From: Pyronema omphalodes
Taxonomy: Eukaryota; Ascomycota; Pezizomycetes; Pezizales; Pyronemataceae
NCBI GenBank assembly: GCA_024516155.1
Contig: JAJJXM010000033.1
Span: 310,001-374,000, forward strand
Reading direction: 5' to 3'
Length of the DNA stretch: 64,000 nt
Made by a program: the position numbers and the translations under genes. Shown in pieces: positions 11,295 through 23,286 of this stretch; position 1 is the first letter of the stretch; every line of letters starts with the position of its first letter. The notes under the pieces are model-generated. The model was given only the letters and a program-made list of their open reading frames with translations, searched no databases and was not told where the DNA came from.

Positions 11295-13971
11295 TGCATT
11301 TGATCCGAAAAATTTATGTTTTCTTTGTAAATTCAATTATGGTTTTGGAATAGGGTTTATTAGTAGGAATATTACTGTCTGATTTCTGCATACTTGTATG
11401 GAATTGATTGTAAAAAACATAATGATATTAAAGGACATCTACGGAGTTCCAGGAGATGGATATAGTGGCTTTCTGCCCCACAAGTTTTGACGTGCTCACC
11501 TAAAAGTTCACTTCCCAAATTACCAGAGTAACAACATCTTCCGAAACACAACGCCTTTATTGTTATTTCCCAAAAGCTCAATCCGACTAATTGACTCAAT
11601 CACTTAGTTAACTGACACCTACCAGTAACGGATATGCCGCAGCCGACATTCGTCCGGCACCACGTGCAATTTCGACCCTTCAACCCCTTTGTCGGTACCG
11701 AATCGAGACAAAGATGTGACTGCTAAATCTTCCCCTTACATATCACAATCTTTCACAGACTTGGATAACTGTTTGCCGAGTTCTTCATGCGTGTTCTATA
11801 GCGTCCAGAAAAAAACCAATAGCTGCTTTCTACTGATCCCGGCGGTAGACTACGTAGAATAGACGATGCAGACTTACTAACTGCGGTGTTATCCATCGTT
11901 TTCGGGCGCGGTGCCAAGACTTATCGGTGCGAGTTGACACATGTATATGGTGCCGGACACTTAGTCGAGGTAGCGCCTTGGCAAGGCTTGGCAAATGTCC
12001 AATTTGCAACTCACCCTTACTAAGCACCGAGTGATGAATAATGACTCATTTTGTATGATATCATCTGGTATCACTCGTACTTACTAAGCATCGACCGATG
12101 AATAATGATATGATTGTATGTCATCATACTTTATCACTCGGAAAGACTAGTCCTAAATAGGTATGGTGTTCAATTGAGCCGCATTTTATGCACCTATTGA
12201 TGCGGTCGAACTCACCCTGCCCACACCTAAAAACAGGTGATCTTCCAAAGTTTTCAGAGCCACAACCACGCATCCAAATCGCACCGGAATTAATAATAAT
12301 TGTTCTCTGACTTCTACTCTATCATTATTGCAAGTTTTTAGAAACTCTTTTTTTTGTCGCGAGGTGCTGAAAGTTTTGGCGTGGGGGGGTGTTATTCTGC
12401 TCGGTGACCCCTGTCACGCTACCTCGACTAAGTGTCCGACACCATACATGTTCCTGGATATTTCCAACCCAGACTCTATATGCTTTCGGAGTGTCCAACA
12501 GATATGGGAACGATATGATATGATATGCAATCAACGGTGCCATCCCAAAAGATTAATACATATCCGCGGCGCATAAAAGTGCCAGTTGGGTATGTACTAA
12601 GTGAAATACATATCTAGCTGCGTCTGAGTGGGACGGGCTGAAAAGCGGCGTTCTCCATACATACTTACTATGTATGGGGTCTAATTACGGGTCGGTCCGT
12701 TGGTAATAACTGAAAAGTTTTGTGGGGGGTTGTGTATCATCTGTCACTCCAATATTGAAGGAATTATTTGCAGATCAATTACCAAACTATAGTTAGCGCG
12801 ACCCGGGGACCCGGGCTTGGGTCTTGTCCCATTACTCTGGAGATTTAACTCCGATATAATTAATGTCTGGGACCTAAGTGCAGTTTCATGCTTCAGTGGA
12901 ATCGGGAGGAAACTATTGAAAACGGACGAGAAAAACCAAAGATATCACCGGGGACACTTGAAATTAAGGCGGAAGCTGAGATGTGGCCTGACAAGAAAAA
13001 GAAAAGCTATTGGGAGAAAAAAAACCCACTGTAGTGGTGCAGCGAACGTACATAATATTCAGGGAACCAGGCAATATGTGATTCAGTGCCTGGGTTTCAT
13101 TTATAATAAAGATAAATGTAATAAGTTATGTTATAGTCGGCAATCTTGATACCAATATTGTTAGTTTAACTATCCAGACCATAGCGGCGCAATTATAAGC
13201 GCCGTCCTAATGATAGCCACCATGCGCGTGAATGTGCTCGGACTCCTTAAAGCAGCATACACTAGTATCTTTCAAGAATTGTAGAGGCCCACTCGCCGGT
13301 TGGCGAGGTCTCGAACTTGTTGTGACACCGGGATTGCCGCATTTAGCGCCATGACAGCAAAAGATCGGAGGTGACATCCGGTGATTTTTGTCGTCAAGTT
13401 CGGTTAATAACTTCAAGCATAGACAGAAGTATGGAGAAAATACGCAAATCTATTGGTAAGCAATTAGATCTGGATTATGCTCTTGGTCCCACACGAATAG
13501 CATAATAACATATCGATCTATCGTAGGTCTGTGGCACCACGGCTTTAACCGACGTTCAAGAGACATATCGGGAAATCCGAGCTGGTGAAATATGGAACTA
13601 CTGTTCAACCGGCTGGACAATACTTTCAAGCGAGATACTAAAAAACTGTTGCATTCCGGTGTGCTATTAGTGTACTGGCTAGGTGATCTTTGGTGATGCT
13701 ATGGTCACCATATATTGGAAACCTGTGTAACTTCAATAGTATATGGGGTCATTCTAGCGTTGTAATTATCCGACTGTAAATATTGGAAAGGTGGTATCCG
13801 ATGGGCGACAAAAACTGAATGACGATGGTCTATCTAGCCACTGTCGTGTGAGAATTTGTGATTACGCGCCAACGCGCCCCTCGTTTGAGACAGGAGTGAA
13901 GTGAGTTTTTTTGGGAGTATTTCAAAAGGGTCTCACGAGTGTGAACATAAAAGAGATGCCTATCAACAAAA
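11295..13971. other. Gene-free stretch with small repeats
   Basis: No gene recognised. It contains the 64-bp tandem duplication at 12017-12144 and a perfect hairpin, CCATACATA (12655-12663), CTTAC loop, TATGTATGG (12669-12677). Confidence 0.4.
12017..12144. repeat. 64-bp tandem duplication
   Basis: Two adjacent units begin TTACTAAGCA at 12017 and 12081 and end in TATCACTCG. They share GATGAATAATGA inside. The first unit also has CGAGTGAT near its start and ATCACTCG near its end, forming an imperfect dyad. Function unknown. Confidence 0.7.
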
Positions 13972-14090
13972 AACTACAGTATCCGGGATTCCCGTCTGGT
14001 CACCCACGACAGTACTAGCCGGACGATATCATGCTTAAATAGCGCAGAGCGGACGGGATGCGTTGTATTCATGATTCTATGACCGTAGCT
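13972..14090 (-). rRNA. 5S ribosomal RNA gene or relic
   Basis: The minus strand reads as a complete 5S-like RNA of about 117-119 nt. The ends pair as helix I: CTACGG at the 5' end with CTGTAG at the 3' end. Internally it has TCCCGTCCGCTCTGC, TTTAAGC, GTCCGGCTAGTACT, GTGGGTGACCA and GGGAATCCCGG, in the order seen in fungal 5S rRNA. A run of six T follows directly, as in a Pol III terminator. Solitary dispersed 5S genes are normal in filamentous ascomycetes. Some positions differ from what I expect of the family (for example TTTAAGC instead of GTTAAGC), so it may be a mutated pseudogene in this decayed tract. Confidence 0.75.
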
Positions 14091-14720
14091 GAAATTTCAA
14101 CGCTGTAGTTTTATATATTCACTATAATAATGCTATTCACCGCGAGAATGTACTCCACTACTTTTGCCTGCCTCCGTGCGTTAGTCACAACATAAGTTGT
14201 GCGCAGCGTCGTCCATGAATTCTACAATACAAACAATGTCTGTGATATGGCTGAGAGTTAGTGCAAATACGTTCTAAATATCTCAAACATAGTAATACCA
14301 TCATATACTTTATTTGATCTGAGGGTAAATTTGGCCACCCATCATATTTTATGAAAACCTAGCCGTGAAGATTCTGTTACCGTCAAGTTCTCTTTAAATA
14401 TATGTCTCACTGTGTTTCACTATGTTTCACCACCGTTAACTGATTGCTTACTCAAAAAGAAAGGGTTACGACGCGCCATGGGCAAATCGTGCATAGCGGA
14501 TTTAATATTTGCAGGTGGTGAATATCTAGTATTAGTGGACTTTGGCGTGGTTTGCGTAGTATTTATTCTCTAGTGTTACGTCAAATTAAATAGGGAGTCG
14601 AAAACACTTTTCTTCAGGTGGGTGAAAACATTTGAAAAAATTGTGTTTCTAGTGCAACCAAACGCACCGTAAGCTACGGAGGACACAACCCATCCGATGT
14701 ACACATTTCTTATCTTCTCC
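14091..14720. other. Gene-free intergenic stretch
   Basis: AT-rich DNA with no recognisable gene or repeat between the 5S-like gene and the minisatellite. Confidence 0.4.
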
Positions 14721-14962
14721 ACCTCACCTCCACTCACCCTCCACTCACCCTCCACTCACCCTCCACTCACCCTCCACTCACCCTCCACTCACCCTCCACT
14801 CACCCTCCACTCACCCTCCACTCACCCTCCACTCACCCTCCACTCACCCTCCACTCACCCTCCACTCACCCTCCACTCACCCCCCACTCACCCTCCACTC
14901 ACCCTCCACTCACCCTCCACTCACCCTCCACTCACCCTCCCCTCACCCTCCCCTCACTCTCC
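14721..14962. repeat. 11-bp minisatellite, ACTCACCCTCC
   Basis: About 21 head-to-tail copies of an 11-bp unit with only a few variants (a CCCC variant near 14880 and CCCCT variants at the right end). The complementary strand carries regularly spaced GGG runs. The high copy identity suggests recent slippage or unequal exchange. The 95-codon frame across it is an artefact of a repeat lacking stops. Confidence 0.95.
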
Positions 14963-15755
14963 ACCCTTCCCTAATTCCTCATGACAAAATATATGTAGTA
15001 ACCCTTCATTTTTGCGGGTCCTGCTTGAGTTGTTACGTGGTTAATGGCTCTTTTGGCATTTAAGCTGAAAAACTGCCTATACATGAGCTGTCTACTGATG
15101 AAGAAATCTATCAATAGGAGGAAAATTAGGAGGAGAAGGAATGAGGATATGAGAGGGATGAAAGAAATTAGAAGGTAGCAATTTACGAGAAAGAAGGAGT
15201 CACTCTAATAGAATGAGTCACTCCACGAGAAAGAGTCTTTCTTCGGAAAAGACTATCAAAAGAGAATCGCTTTACCGGAATGATTAAAAATCCACAATCC
15301 AAGATATCGAACTTTGGGAAAGATTTTAACATCACACAGAATTCACCACACCTAATTAAGCAGGAGAAAGAAAATCTTGAAGTTGTGTTTACCCGGTGTG
15401 ACGACAGCGAACGATAAACAGCATATATGGCAGTGCAAGGATATAAAGCTACTACAGATATAGCTTTAAAAAGCAGTATAGATGACGGAGAAGATGATAC
15501 TCTACACTATATTTATGGATCATCGAGCTGGTGTAAACGACAGTGTAGGAACAGCATAAAAATAGCGTGGGAATTTGTACAGAGTTAATGGTATTATACA
15601 GGTTAGATATAGTGTACAGTGTCGTAGCTCAAATAGTAGTCCCGATTATCTGTTTATCTCCAGATCATCTATTCTATCCCAGTCTTCGCTATAAAAAGCA
15701 CAAACCCCGGAACGCCGGCTTCCTCAAGAGTCAAGTACAATGAATATTCCCATGG
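14963..15755. other. Intergenic, 3' flank of the HHE-domain gene
   Basis: Purine-rich on the plus strand at about 15115-15260. No gene recognised. Confidence 0.4.
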
Positions 15756-16541
15756 CTAAGCAACCAAACTCCTCCTACTTGTCGCCGTACTATCCATCGC
15801 ATCTTTCGTCATCTCCATTTCCGTCACCGCCGTCATTCCCGTCATTCCCGTTTCCGGCCTCTCCTCTTCCTCCGCCTCACCATCCCTAATCTCCCTCAAC
15901 CTCTCCGGTCTAACCCCCAATAACTTCCTCGGATGACCCTTAACATTGCAAGCACTAAATCTCCACGCGCCATAATTCCAAATAGTATAAAGATATCTCT
16001 CCCACCAACCACCAGGTTTAAACCAGCGATGTATACCACCTTCATAGTCAACATCATGATTTGTACATAGATAAGCCTTGACTCTTGTTTTGCTAGCTCT
16101 TTTTTTGACTTCCTCTGCATGTGATTTATCAATTTCGACAATATTCAATTTCTCTCCGAATCTTGATAGCTCCTGAATCCATAATATCTCATCCGTCAAA
16201 TGCACCTGCATTAATGCCGCAAAGGAATCCAGAATTTCGTATAGACGTTCCCCAGAAAATGTCGAAGGGGTACAGGAAGTAATGTATTCATCGAATGCTT
16301 TTAATCCAGGCATAAAAGCATCGTGTTCTTCGACATTACCCTCTGCAAGACCGGGGAGGTTCAAGGCAGATTCGATTAAAGGGAAATAAGCGGTTTCTTC
16401 GCAAAGGTGATGATTATGAATCATTTCTGACCAACAGGAGCAGAATGTAAGAAATGCTGGAGCTGTGGAGGGTGTGATGTATAGACACTGAAGGTACATG
16501 GCGTTTAAACCCCGGAGAATGGCGTTGTGGACTAGCGCCAT
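15756..16541 (-). CDS. Hemerythrin-like HHE cation-binding domain protein
   Basis: Single-exon 261-aa protein. The first half fits a hemerythrin-type four-helix bundle, with His/Glu pairs placed as metal ligands: MIHNHHLCEETAYFP at about residues 40-55, EEHDAFMPGL at about 72-81 and LMQVHLTDEI at about 110-119. The first-helix ligand is most likely in MALVHNAI. The second half has a conserved-looking aromatic segment (HRWFKPGGWWERYLYTIWNYGAW) followed by a Glu/Thr-rich tail. Proteins of this kind are common in filamentous ascomycetes and are proposed to bind iron or oxygen, but the substrate is unknown. There is no signal peptide. The start is the first ATG and the upstream region has no alternative. 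Confidence 0.85.
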   Translation of the reverse strand: MALVHNAILRGLNAMYLQCLYITPSTAPAFLTFCSCWSEMIHNHHLCEETAYFPLIESALNLPGLAEGNVEEHDAFMPGLKAFDEYITSCTPSTFSGERLYEILDSFAALMQVHLTDEILWIQELSRFGEKLNIVEIDKSHAEEVKKRASKTRVKAYLCTNHDVDYEGGIHRWFKPGGWWERYLYTIWNYGAWRFSACNVKGHPRKLLGVRPERLREIRDGEAEEEERPETGMTGMTAVTEMEMTKDAMDSTATSRRSLVA

Positions 16542-18424
16542 TTTTGAGGCGGATTTTATGAAGGGTGATGTGTACTGAAGATGGGTTAGTGTTTGGCGGA
16601 TGGAGAAGGGAGTTAGTGGGTCATCGTACTCCGATTTCGCTTGCTGGTGTGCTTATTAAGGGGAATGGATAGTCCGCCCATTGATACGTTCGATCATGCA
16701 TCGGTGTCATTGTTGTGTAGTTGGTTGTATGGCTGGACGGTTTTATAGTTGTATTTGTATTCGATGTTTTTTCTTCGCAAAATCCTCTGGTGATATCTTC
16801 TGAATTTCGTTCGAAGAGACGCCGTACTTTTAAGTTTCGCTAAACCAGCCGTATAAATCGATTTTCTCTTCTTATATATCTCTCAAGAACCGTTTGCCGT
16901 TGCCGTATATATAATGCAGTTGATATATTTTATATTTCTGCAATCCCTTGCATTCGCACCCCGACTGACAGCAATATATATATCTCCCGCACCTTATATT
17001 CCGATACGCCGACGTATATAAACGAAAGCTCGTGCTCGCTCCTATTCTTCTCACGCCACATCATCAAAGTCTTCTAAATAATATCTCCGATGCGCTACGT
17101 ATTCTCAGCCTTCGTAGTCTGAAACCGGTGGCAACCAGGCAAGAACCAGATATCATTAATTTGGTTCCGGGGAGCTGGAACTGGATTACGGAACAAAAGA
17201 AGACGTATTTGTTGAGCGTGGGGTGATGGGTGGAGGCGAATGTATGCCCATGCAGGTATCATGAGCTTAATCGTACGACAAATATGTGGAAATATGACAG
17301 GGAACGGAGAAATGGAAATGGCGTCCCTACATACCCGACGCTTTCTTTCATCGGAGTCTTTCCGAAGGAAATTCTTGGCGTATCTTCGCTGGCTTGTTCA
17401 TGTTTATATTCATGTTAATTCTTATCACTACATCTGTATGTTTAACGCCCTCTGGCAAGCTATGGCTGTGATATGGTGCCATAGGGACCGGATTAACTTT
17501 AATCCTCCCTCCCCCCTGAGCGTGCTTGAGATTGCGAAATTGAAAACCCTGACCAAACACCAACCAACCAATCAACAAAATGTTATGGTCATCTTCAAAC
17601 TCCCACCAAACACCATACACAGCCATAGCCATAGCAATAACAATACCGCACGGCCCTCCTATGGGCTGATATTTTGGTGTTTCAAAAGAAAACTGCTATC
17701 GGCTAATTTTTCAATGGGCTGATGTGGCGCAAGGCATGGCAAGGCAAGAGGGGGAGTTCTTCTATGGCACCATACAGTCGACTGTAGTTAGTTTTTCAGG
17801 GATCTTCCAAAAGAGAAGTTTTATGTACTTGTTCTGTGGGGGTTAACAACTAACGACTAGGATGGTGGCGTGACACATGATTGAAAGGAGAAAGGAAGGT
17901 ATTTCTGGAAAAGGGAAAAAAAAGCCACCATTATGAGATGATTAGATTTTTTCTGGGTGGAAAAAAGAACACTGTGGCTTTTTTCTTTTTCTTTTTTTTG
18001 TTTTTCGTTTTGTCGGATTCGGTTGGGTTTGGTTTAAGACGTCATGATGATGAGAAATGGGTTGAACTTTGAAGATTTATAAGGTCGGGGATCATCCCGC
18101 AGTTTCAAGATTGGGCGCCAAATATGGTTTGGTCGCGAGGATCGGGTCGGATGCTCCCGCAGCTGTCGGCGATTTGAGATCTGGGGCCGTCGGGCCGGCC
18201 ATTCATTCGTTCGTTCGCTCGGTCGGTAGATCGTTCGTTGGTTCGGTAGATCGTGTAACCTCACCCATTACGAATCGTCGGAAAAGTAAAAGAGAATTTG
18301 AAATCACGAGATACACTGAAGATTTTGTCAACATTTTTACTCATCGTGATGCATAAACCCAGCTCCTCCCAACACTGAATAATTTTAATCCCTAGTAATA
18401 ATTATGGTATCATGTTATCGACGC
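16542..18424. other. Intergenic, 1.9 kb
   Basis: Contains the 5' flank of the HHE gene and the 3' flank of apm3. Purine- and T-rich runs occur at 17880-18010. Short open frames on both strands overlap one another and have no family features, so I leave them out. Confidence 0.4.
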
Positions 18425-19958
18425 TTAACACCTAACCTCAATACCTCCAGCTCTAGTGATATATTTAACCCCCTTGTACGGCTTAACACCCTCTCCAATC
18501 CCCCTTCCTCCTACAATCTTCAAGCTATCAACCCTAATTCCACTCGCTAACCAACCCTTGACTGAAAACCCGATGATGGCACACCTCGGCATAGCCATCG
18601 CCATGCGCTTTTTCCTCGGCGCATCATCCTCTCCCTCCTCTGCCTCCTCTTCTCCCCTGATTTGGATTGCCGTCCTAAACGTAGCCGTTGAGGAAGTTGC
18701 AGTACCCCCCGTCATAGGAATTTTCCAAACCACTTCCCTACCCTCGTGATGATATTCACCCCTGCTACACCTCGTTGCAACCAGCGTCTTAACCTGAGGC
18801 GGTAGTGGTATAGTAATGGAAACCTCCTCGACCTGTAAAGCATTGCTACTGCTTCCAAATGCAGGGGATCTTGTGCTACCGCCACGACTACCAAAAGCTG
18901 GTGAACTACCACTTCCATTACCACCAGATGATACCAGTGAAGCAGTCGAGATAAACACCCGTACTTCAAATTCATCCCCCTCATGTCCCGCGGCCGTTTT
19001 CATCTCTACTGTTACAGGTAGCGTAAGGTTCGTATCCTTTTTAGGTAGTAGATCCACTTCATAACTGGCGAGAATAAACTTTCCGTCCGGCGGAACAAAG
19101 GAAAGCTCGCCAGGTCTGTCACGCCAGCGGGACAGTCGTACACATGGATGAAAGACGGGGTAGGAGATAATGCTATTCGGGGTAGCACCAAGAGTCTGCT
19201 TATGGGAGTTTGGAGCCTGGAGAGTAAGGAGGAGATCGGGAACACCGGAAAGTTTAGAGTTGAAAGCTATTGTTCCGTTGGAGCGTGCACTTAGTGGTCG
19301 ACCGCTTGGAGCGATGGTGGCAGTTATGAGCTCGATTACGTCGACGTAAAGCTCGTTGTTGGTATGTTTTACGTTTGAGCGACGCCATGGGATGGGAGAA
19401 ATAGTGTTGGAGGGAGTGAGGGATTGTAGAGTGTTGCTAGAGCTATTAGCTATGAGCTTGGCAAGGAGGTGGGAAGAGTTACTTGGGAAGTCCGGTTACA
19501 CTGCTGAAGATCTTTCCAATTAAGCTCGGGGGTAGCACAACGTCACGGAGAGCATTGGGTTCGGTGATGAAGGGAAATCCGTCATCTGCCATCTCGTTCA
19601 AGAGCTGTGCCACGATGTCATAGTTGGATTCGATCTTGGACGCTATGAGCGGCGAACCAAGGTAGTCTTCCAAAACATCGACAACACGGTGGAGAAACTC
19701 TAGAACTAGTAGCGGTTCTATCTCGGATGTTGCTGGTGAAAGTAGAAGGAGGTTGCTGTGTTCAAGGTTGAAGAGGAGTGTTGGTGGTGATGTTGTCGGA
19801 ATGTAGATTAACGATGGTCGCGGGGAAGGAAGTGTGTTATAGTGGGTGAGCAACGAAGCCGGAGAAGTCGATGGTCGTGATCGCCATTCGTGCTGTAGTA
19901 TTATCGTAGCTGTAGGAGCAAAGCGGTCGAAAATGTAAAGGGCATCAATAGCGCTCAT
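18425..19958 (-). CDS. apm3: AP-3 adaptor complex mu subunit
   Basis: Medium subunit of the AP-3 clathrin-type adaptor, which sorts cargo from Golgi or endosome to the vacuole. Exons 19483-19958 and 18425-19436 flank a 46-nt intron (19437-19482, GTAACT donor, CTAAT branch, CTCTAG acceptor). The product is 495 aa. The N-terminal longin-like half (about 1-150) starts MSAIDALYIFDRF and includes VEDYLGSP-like helix sequence (VVDVLEDYLGSP) and ESNYDIVAQLLNEM. The C-terminal mu-homology domain begins at PWRRSNVKHTNNELYVDVIELI (about 180). It includes KLSGVPDLLLTL, HPCVRLSRW and PPDGKFILASYEVD, and ends near VKYITRAGGIEVRC. A Ser/Gly-rich insert interrupts the MHD at about 350-370. The start is the first ATG, about 200 bp from the divergent DUF4536 gene. 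Confidence 0.92.
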
Positions 19959-20156
19959 TGTGTCGGAAGCTGGTTGGGAACTATGGATTGAGGATCGCAG
20001 GTAGGTGGGTATGCGCGTGCCCGCGGTGACGTCGAGAGGCTTGGCGATTATGAGGCTCTGTCTTTAGGTTTCGCTCTAGACGCGCCAAAAAAAGATCACC
20101 GCGACTTCACCTCGGGTCTATCCGCATCACTGTACTCTGTCTGATCGATCGAAACC
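19959..20156. promoter_or_regulatory. Short divergent promoter between apm3 and the DUF4536 gene
   Basis: 198 bp separate the two start codons. It contains a palindromic GATCGATC near the plus-strand start codon. No TATA element is obvious. Confidence 0.45.
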
Positions 20157-20483
20157 ATGGGCGCACCGATTACTACCAAGGGCGTATCGGCGGAGGAGAT
20201 TTACCGTCAAGATGTTGATTGTACTCCGTGCAGAATTATCGGTATTTTAGTTGTTTCCCCGTCTCAAATCGTAGCAACGCTAATCAGCATATGCTGGATA
20301 GGATCCGCTTCTTTTGTCGGTCTCGGATGCTACACATGGTGGTCCGGAATGAGGCAGCTTAACAAGAGGGAACTTGAAATCACACAGGCTCCTACAAGAT
20401 TTGGAGTCGGAATCAGAAGGCTCGGTGTTCACGGAACTGCGGTGGCATTGATGGGACTTGGTGTCTATCGCTTGTTGGTTTAA
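20157..20483 (+). CDS. DUF4536 / DMAC1-like small mitochondrial membrane protein
   Basis: Exons 20157-20241 and 20302-20483 are joined over a 60-nt intron (20242-20301, GTATTT donor, GCTAATC branch, GGATAG acceptor), giving 88 aa. Splicing creates DCTPCRIIGSASFVGLGCYTWWSGM. This fits the DUF4536 (distal membrane-arm assembly component 1-like) pattern of a Cys-Pro-Cys-type motif followed by a Gly-rich membrane segment. A second hydrophobic segment lies at the C-terminus (LGVHGTAVALMGLGVYRLLV). Relatives are small mitochondrial inner-membrane proteins, and in animals one assists complex I assembly; a fungal role is inference. The intron is stop-free and a multiple of three, so an unspliced transcript would encode a 108-aa form. 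Confidence 0.8.
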   Translation: MGAPITTKGVSAEEIYRQDVDCTPCRIIGILVVSPSQIVATLISICWIGSASFVGLGCYTWWSGMRQLNKRELEITQAPTRFGVGIRRLGVHGTAVALMGLGVYRLLV

Positions 20484-22194
20484 GCTTTGTCGGTCAAAAG
20501 AAGTAATTGTATGATACCTGGAGTTTGGGGTTTGTTTCGGTTGTAAAATTTATGATATAGCTCTCTTCTCAAAAGCTAAGGTGGTCTTAGTGACTACTAG
20601 TCTAAGAAAAGAAAAGAAAAGAAAACTCTGATCATTCTCGGGCCTTGTCGACTGAAATTTGAAGTCATTCTGAATATTTCTGCATGTTTTAAATGTACCC
20701 GGGGTAAATCCTAGGCTCCAATAGATACTGAGATACATAGTTTACACATCTAAGCTAATCCAGTATGACATTCCATAACATACATAAAGATTACAGTAAT
20801 TTTTACCAAGTAATATGTGGTTCTCTATCTATCACTCATTGCTATGGATTAACGTTTGCAGAAAAACCTGAACAATGCCCGATGTGGTAACCTCAGCGAG
20901 TGATAATATATGCCCATAACCATCGTCATACATATTTGCAGCGGGAGGTAGAGAATTCGATCTAGAGTAACTAAGCATGGTGTGGAGCCTTGCATAAAAC
21001 CTTATTTCAACTAATTATTCTTCCAAAATCGTCCCAGACGAGCTCAACCTACCCGCAACTCTGGCTTACCAACAACAGGTGGGTTCCAAAGAGTACGGAA
21101 AATTGGGATACCTAGAGGATAAACCATCCTTCAATTGACTCGATTGCCGGTTTGTTAGCTAATATGAAATGTCCGTAAAAGATACCAAAGAATAAATTGT
21201 AAAGCTATATCGAGTGATATTCTGTGCCAAGATCACTTGATGTCACTCTGTCCTAGGGAGAAATTGGATTACATTCATAAATCAGGGGGAAAAATCATAT
21301 CGATAAATAAATAATTGCGTCATTAAATTGATATACTGACGCTATGATATACTGACTGTCATTACTATTGGTCTCGGAAGGTTACTTTATCGGCGCCTTT
21401 TTTCTCGTCAAATGTGACCAACGTATTGCTTCTGTCCTTGTATCCCCAAGCTATCTATTTCCAATCCCACATACTGGAAAATCTGAAGTACAAATTTAAG
21501 CCAGCCAAGGTCTGACCATGGCAATAACAGTTCCGGTTTCACGGACGGGGGCTAAATCTGGTTAGAAATTCTACAACTTCAGGAATCAGTCAAAGAAAGG
21601 TTTAGTGGTATCTGCAAAACTTTGCAGGAGTCTTTGGCATACTTAAATCTACGATTAATATTCGAAACGATGATTTTCTGTCCGAGGAAAGCGGGACAAA
21701 ATTTGGCGGCTCAATGCTGAGGCTTTAGGATACTTTAAAGTTTAAACCGGATTACTTGGTTAATGGTCCCTAGATTATTAGTATCAGGACCGGACTGGGA
21801 CAAATTCTGATCCACTCTCAAAAATGAGAGCTGATGGCGGATGTAGATGTAGTTTACTGAGGCGATGTACACGGTATTATGTGTGTTCTCTATTAGTCTC
21901 CATTGGATGTACCTTACACGGAGCCAGTGACCGACGCAACACAGATCACACTGTTAGCAACCTTTTGATAGAACCATAAAATGACGGTTAAACCACTCTA
22001 TGCAACACCGCAATACAAAACCGAAATCCGACTATTTCTCTTAAAGCTCCCTACGGTCCTCCCAGGACTGCGGTCCGGACAGAATCACAAGTGGTTGCCT
22101 GATCCAGTTTGAAGTCGAGAAAAACCTCCACCACGCAGTCCAATCTATCAACGCTCCCAAGTGATCTTTTCGTACCGTATCAAATTAATTATAG
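20484..22194. other. Gene-free AT-rich intergenic stretch
   Basis: A GAAAA-type microsatellite lies near 20606-20625. I recognise no gene. Confidence 0.4.
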
Positions 22195-22437
22195 CTGGTT
22201 TCTACCAGTGTGATGGACGGGGATTTTCTGAGCAAAATATCATAGACCGTGCTCACCCGTGGCCACCTGCGAGTGATGGGTAGTGACCGTAGTTCTGGTC
22301 ACCCACTGTCACCCATGGATGGTCCAATCCATAGTACCTCAAAGTCTCCAGATCCTGACCTTACTACAATACTAGATCACAAGGTCAGTTGTAATTTACG
22401 GCCAAGACTGGATCAGACGGACCATGGGGAGCTCTGA
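22195..22437 (-). repeat. Dispersed repeat, copy B (inverted relative to copy A)
   Basis: Reverse complement aligns with 6600-6840 over its length, with shared anchors CAGAGCTC, CCATGG, TTGTAGTA(A)GG, GATATTTTGCT and AGAAAAT. It is degenerate, with many transitions. The 62-codon open frame across it is not coding. Confidence 0.65.
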
Positions 22438-23286
22438 TTTTTCGACAGTGTAAATTCGGCCGGAATTTTGACTCGATGCACCATTTATGTGTGCTGTTTA
22501 ACGCATAAGGGGGTTTTTTTTTCAGGAACCAGAGTTTTATACCTTAATTAATAAAACCCACCCGGAGGGAAATTCTGACATCATGGCGGTCTTGTGTGCA
22601 GGGAGGCGGATCATAATTGGTCACTCGAATGTGTAACCTGCGCGGCCGCGAACTAACTTGTTTGAGTTGACGTATGTATGCATTTAATATAGTTTTCAGG
22701 AATCGACAAAAAGTTACTCTAATGACGATTTATTAAGTTTAATTGGGTTTGTTTCTTTAAGCACCCATATATATGGAGAATCAATGAAAGAGTGGAAGTC
22801 AGAAAATTATAATGCCGGATCGGACGAGACTGCGGAGAGATCTCCAAAGTACTGTACAGTAGGAATGTATCTTAAAATTTTCATAAACTTGCTTAAGTTA
22901 CAAAAAGGTGGAAAGAATTAGGAGCTTTGATTGGAGGTTTCGGCTTGAGAATGGGTCAATTTCAGCCGAGCGGTAACAGTGAGTATGAGGTGCATGGAAC
23001 CAACCCATACTGAGCTACTCTACCTATACCTCTGTGTTACCAGTACCAAAAGTTGAAGCGCACACAAAGCACACGTGATAGAGGCACTTTTAATTCAGAA
23101 GAGTATATCAAAATTCATTCGCTAATACTAGATATCCAAAGTAAATCGCTAAATACAATACAATCAAAATACAAAATACAAAATCAAATCCAATCTATAA
23201 AACGCCTCATAACCTAAGCCCAATCATTCCACAAAGAGAAACACCAACTATATGCCAGCTGCACACCCATACTCCATCTTCTCCAT
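22438..23286. other. 3' flank of the A-T-R reductase gene
   Basis: AT-rich; ATACAAAATAC-type short repeats occur at about 23150-23185. No gene recognised. Confidence 0.4.

Noticed and set aside
14697..14984. 95-codon plus-strand frame
   Set aside because: Translation of the 11-bp minisatellite.
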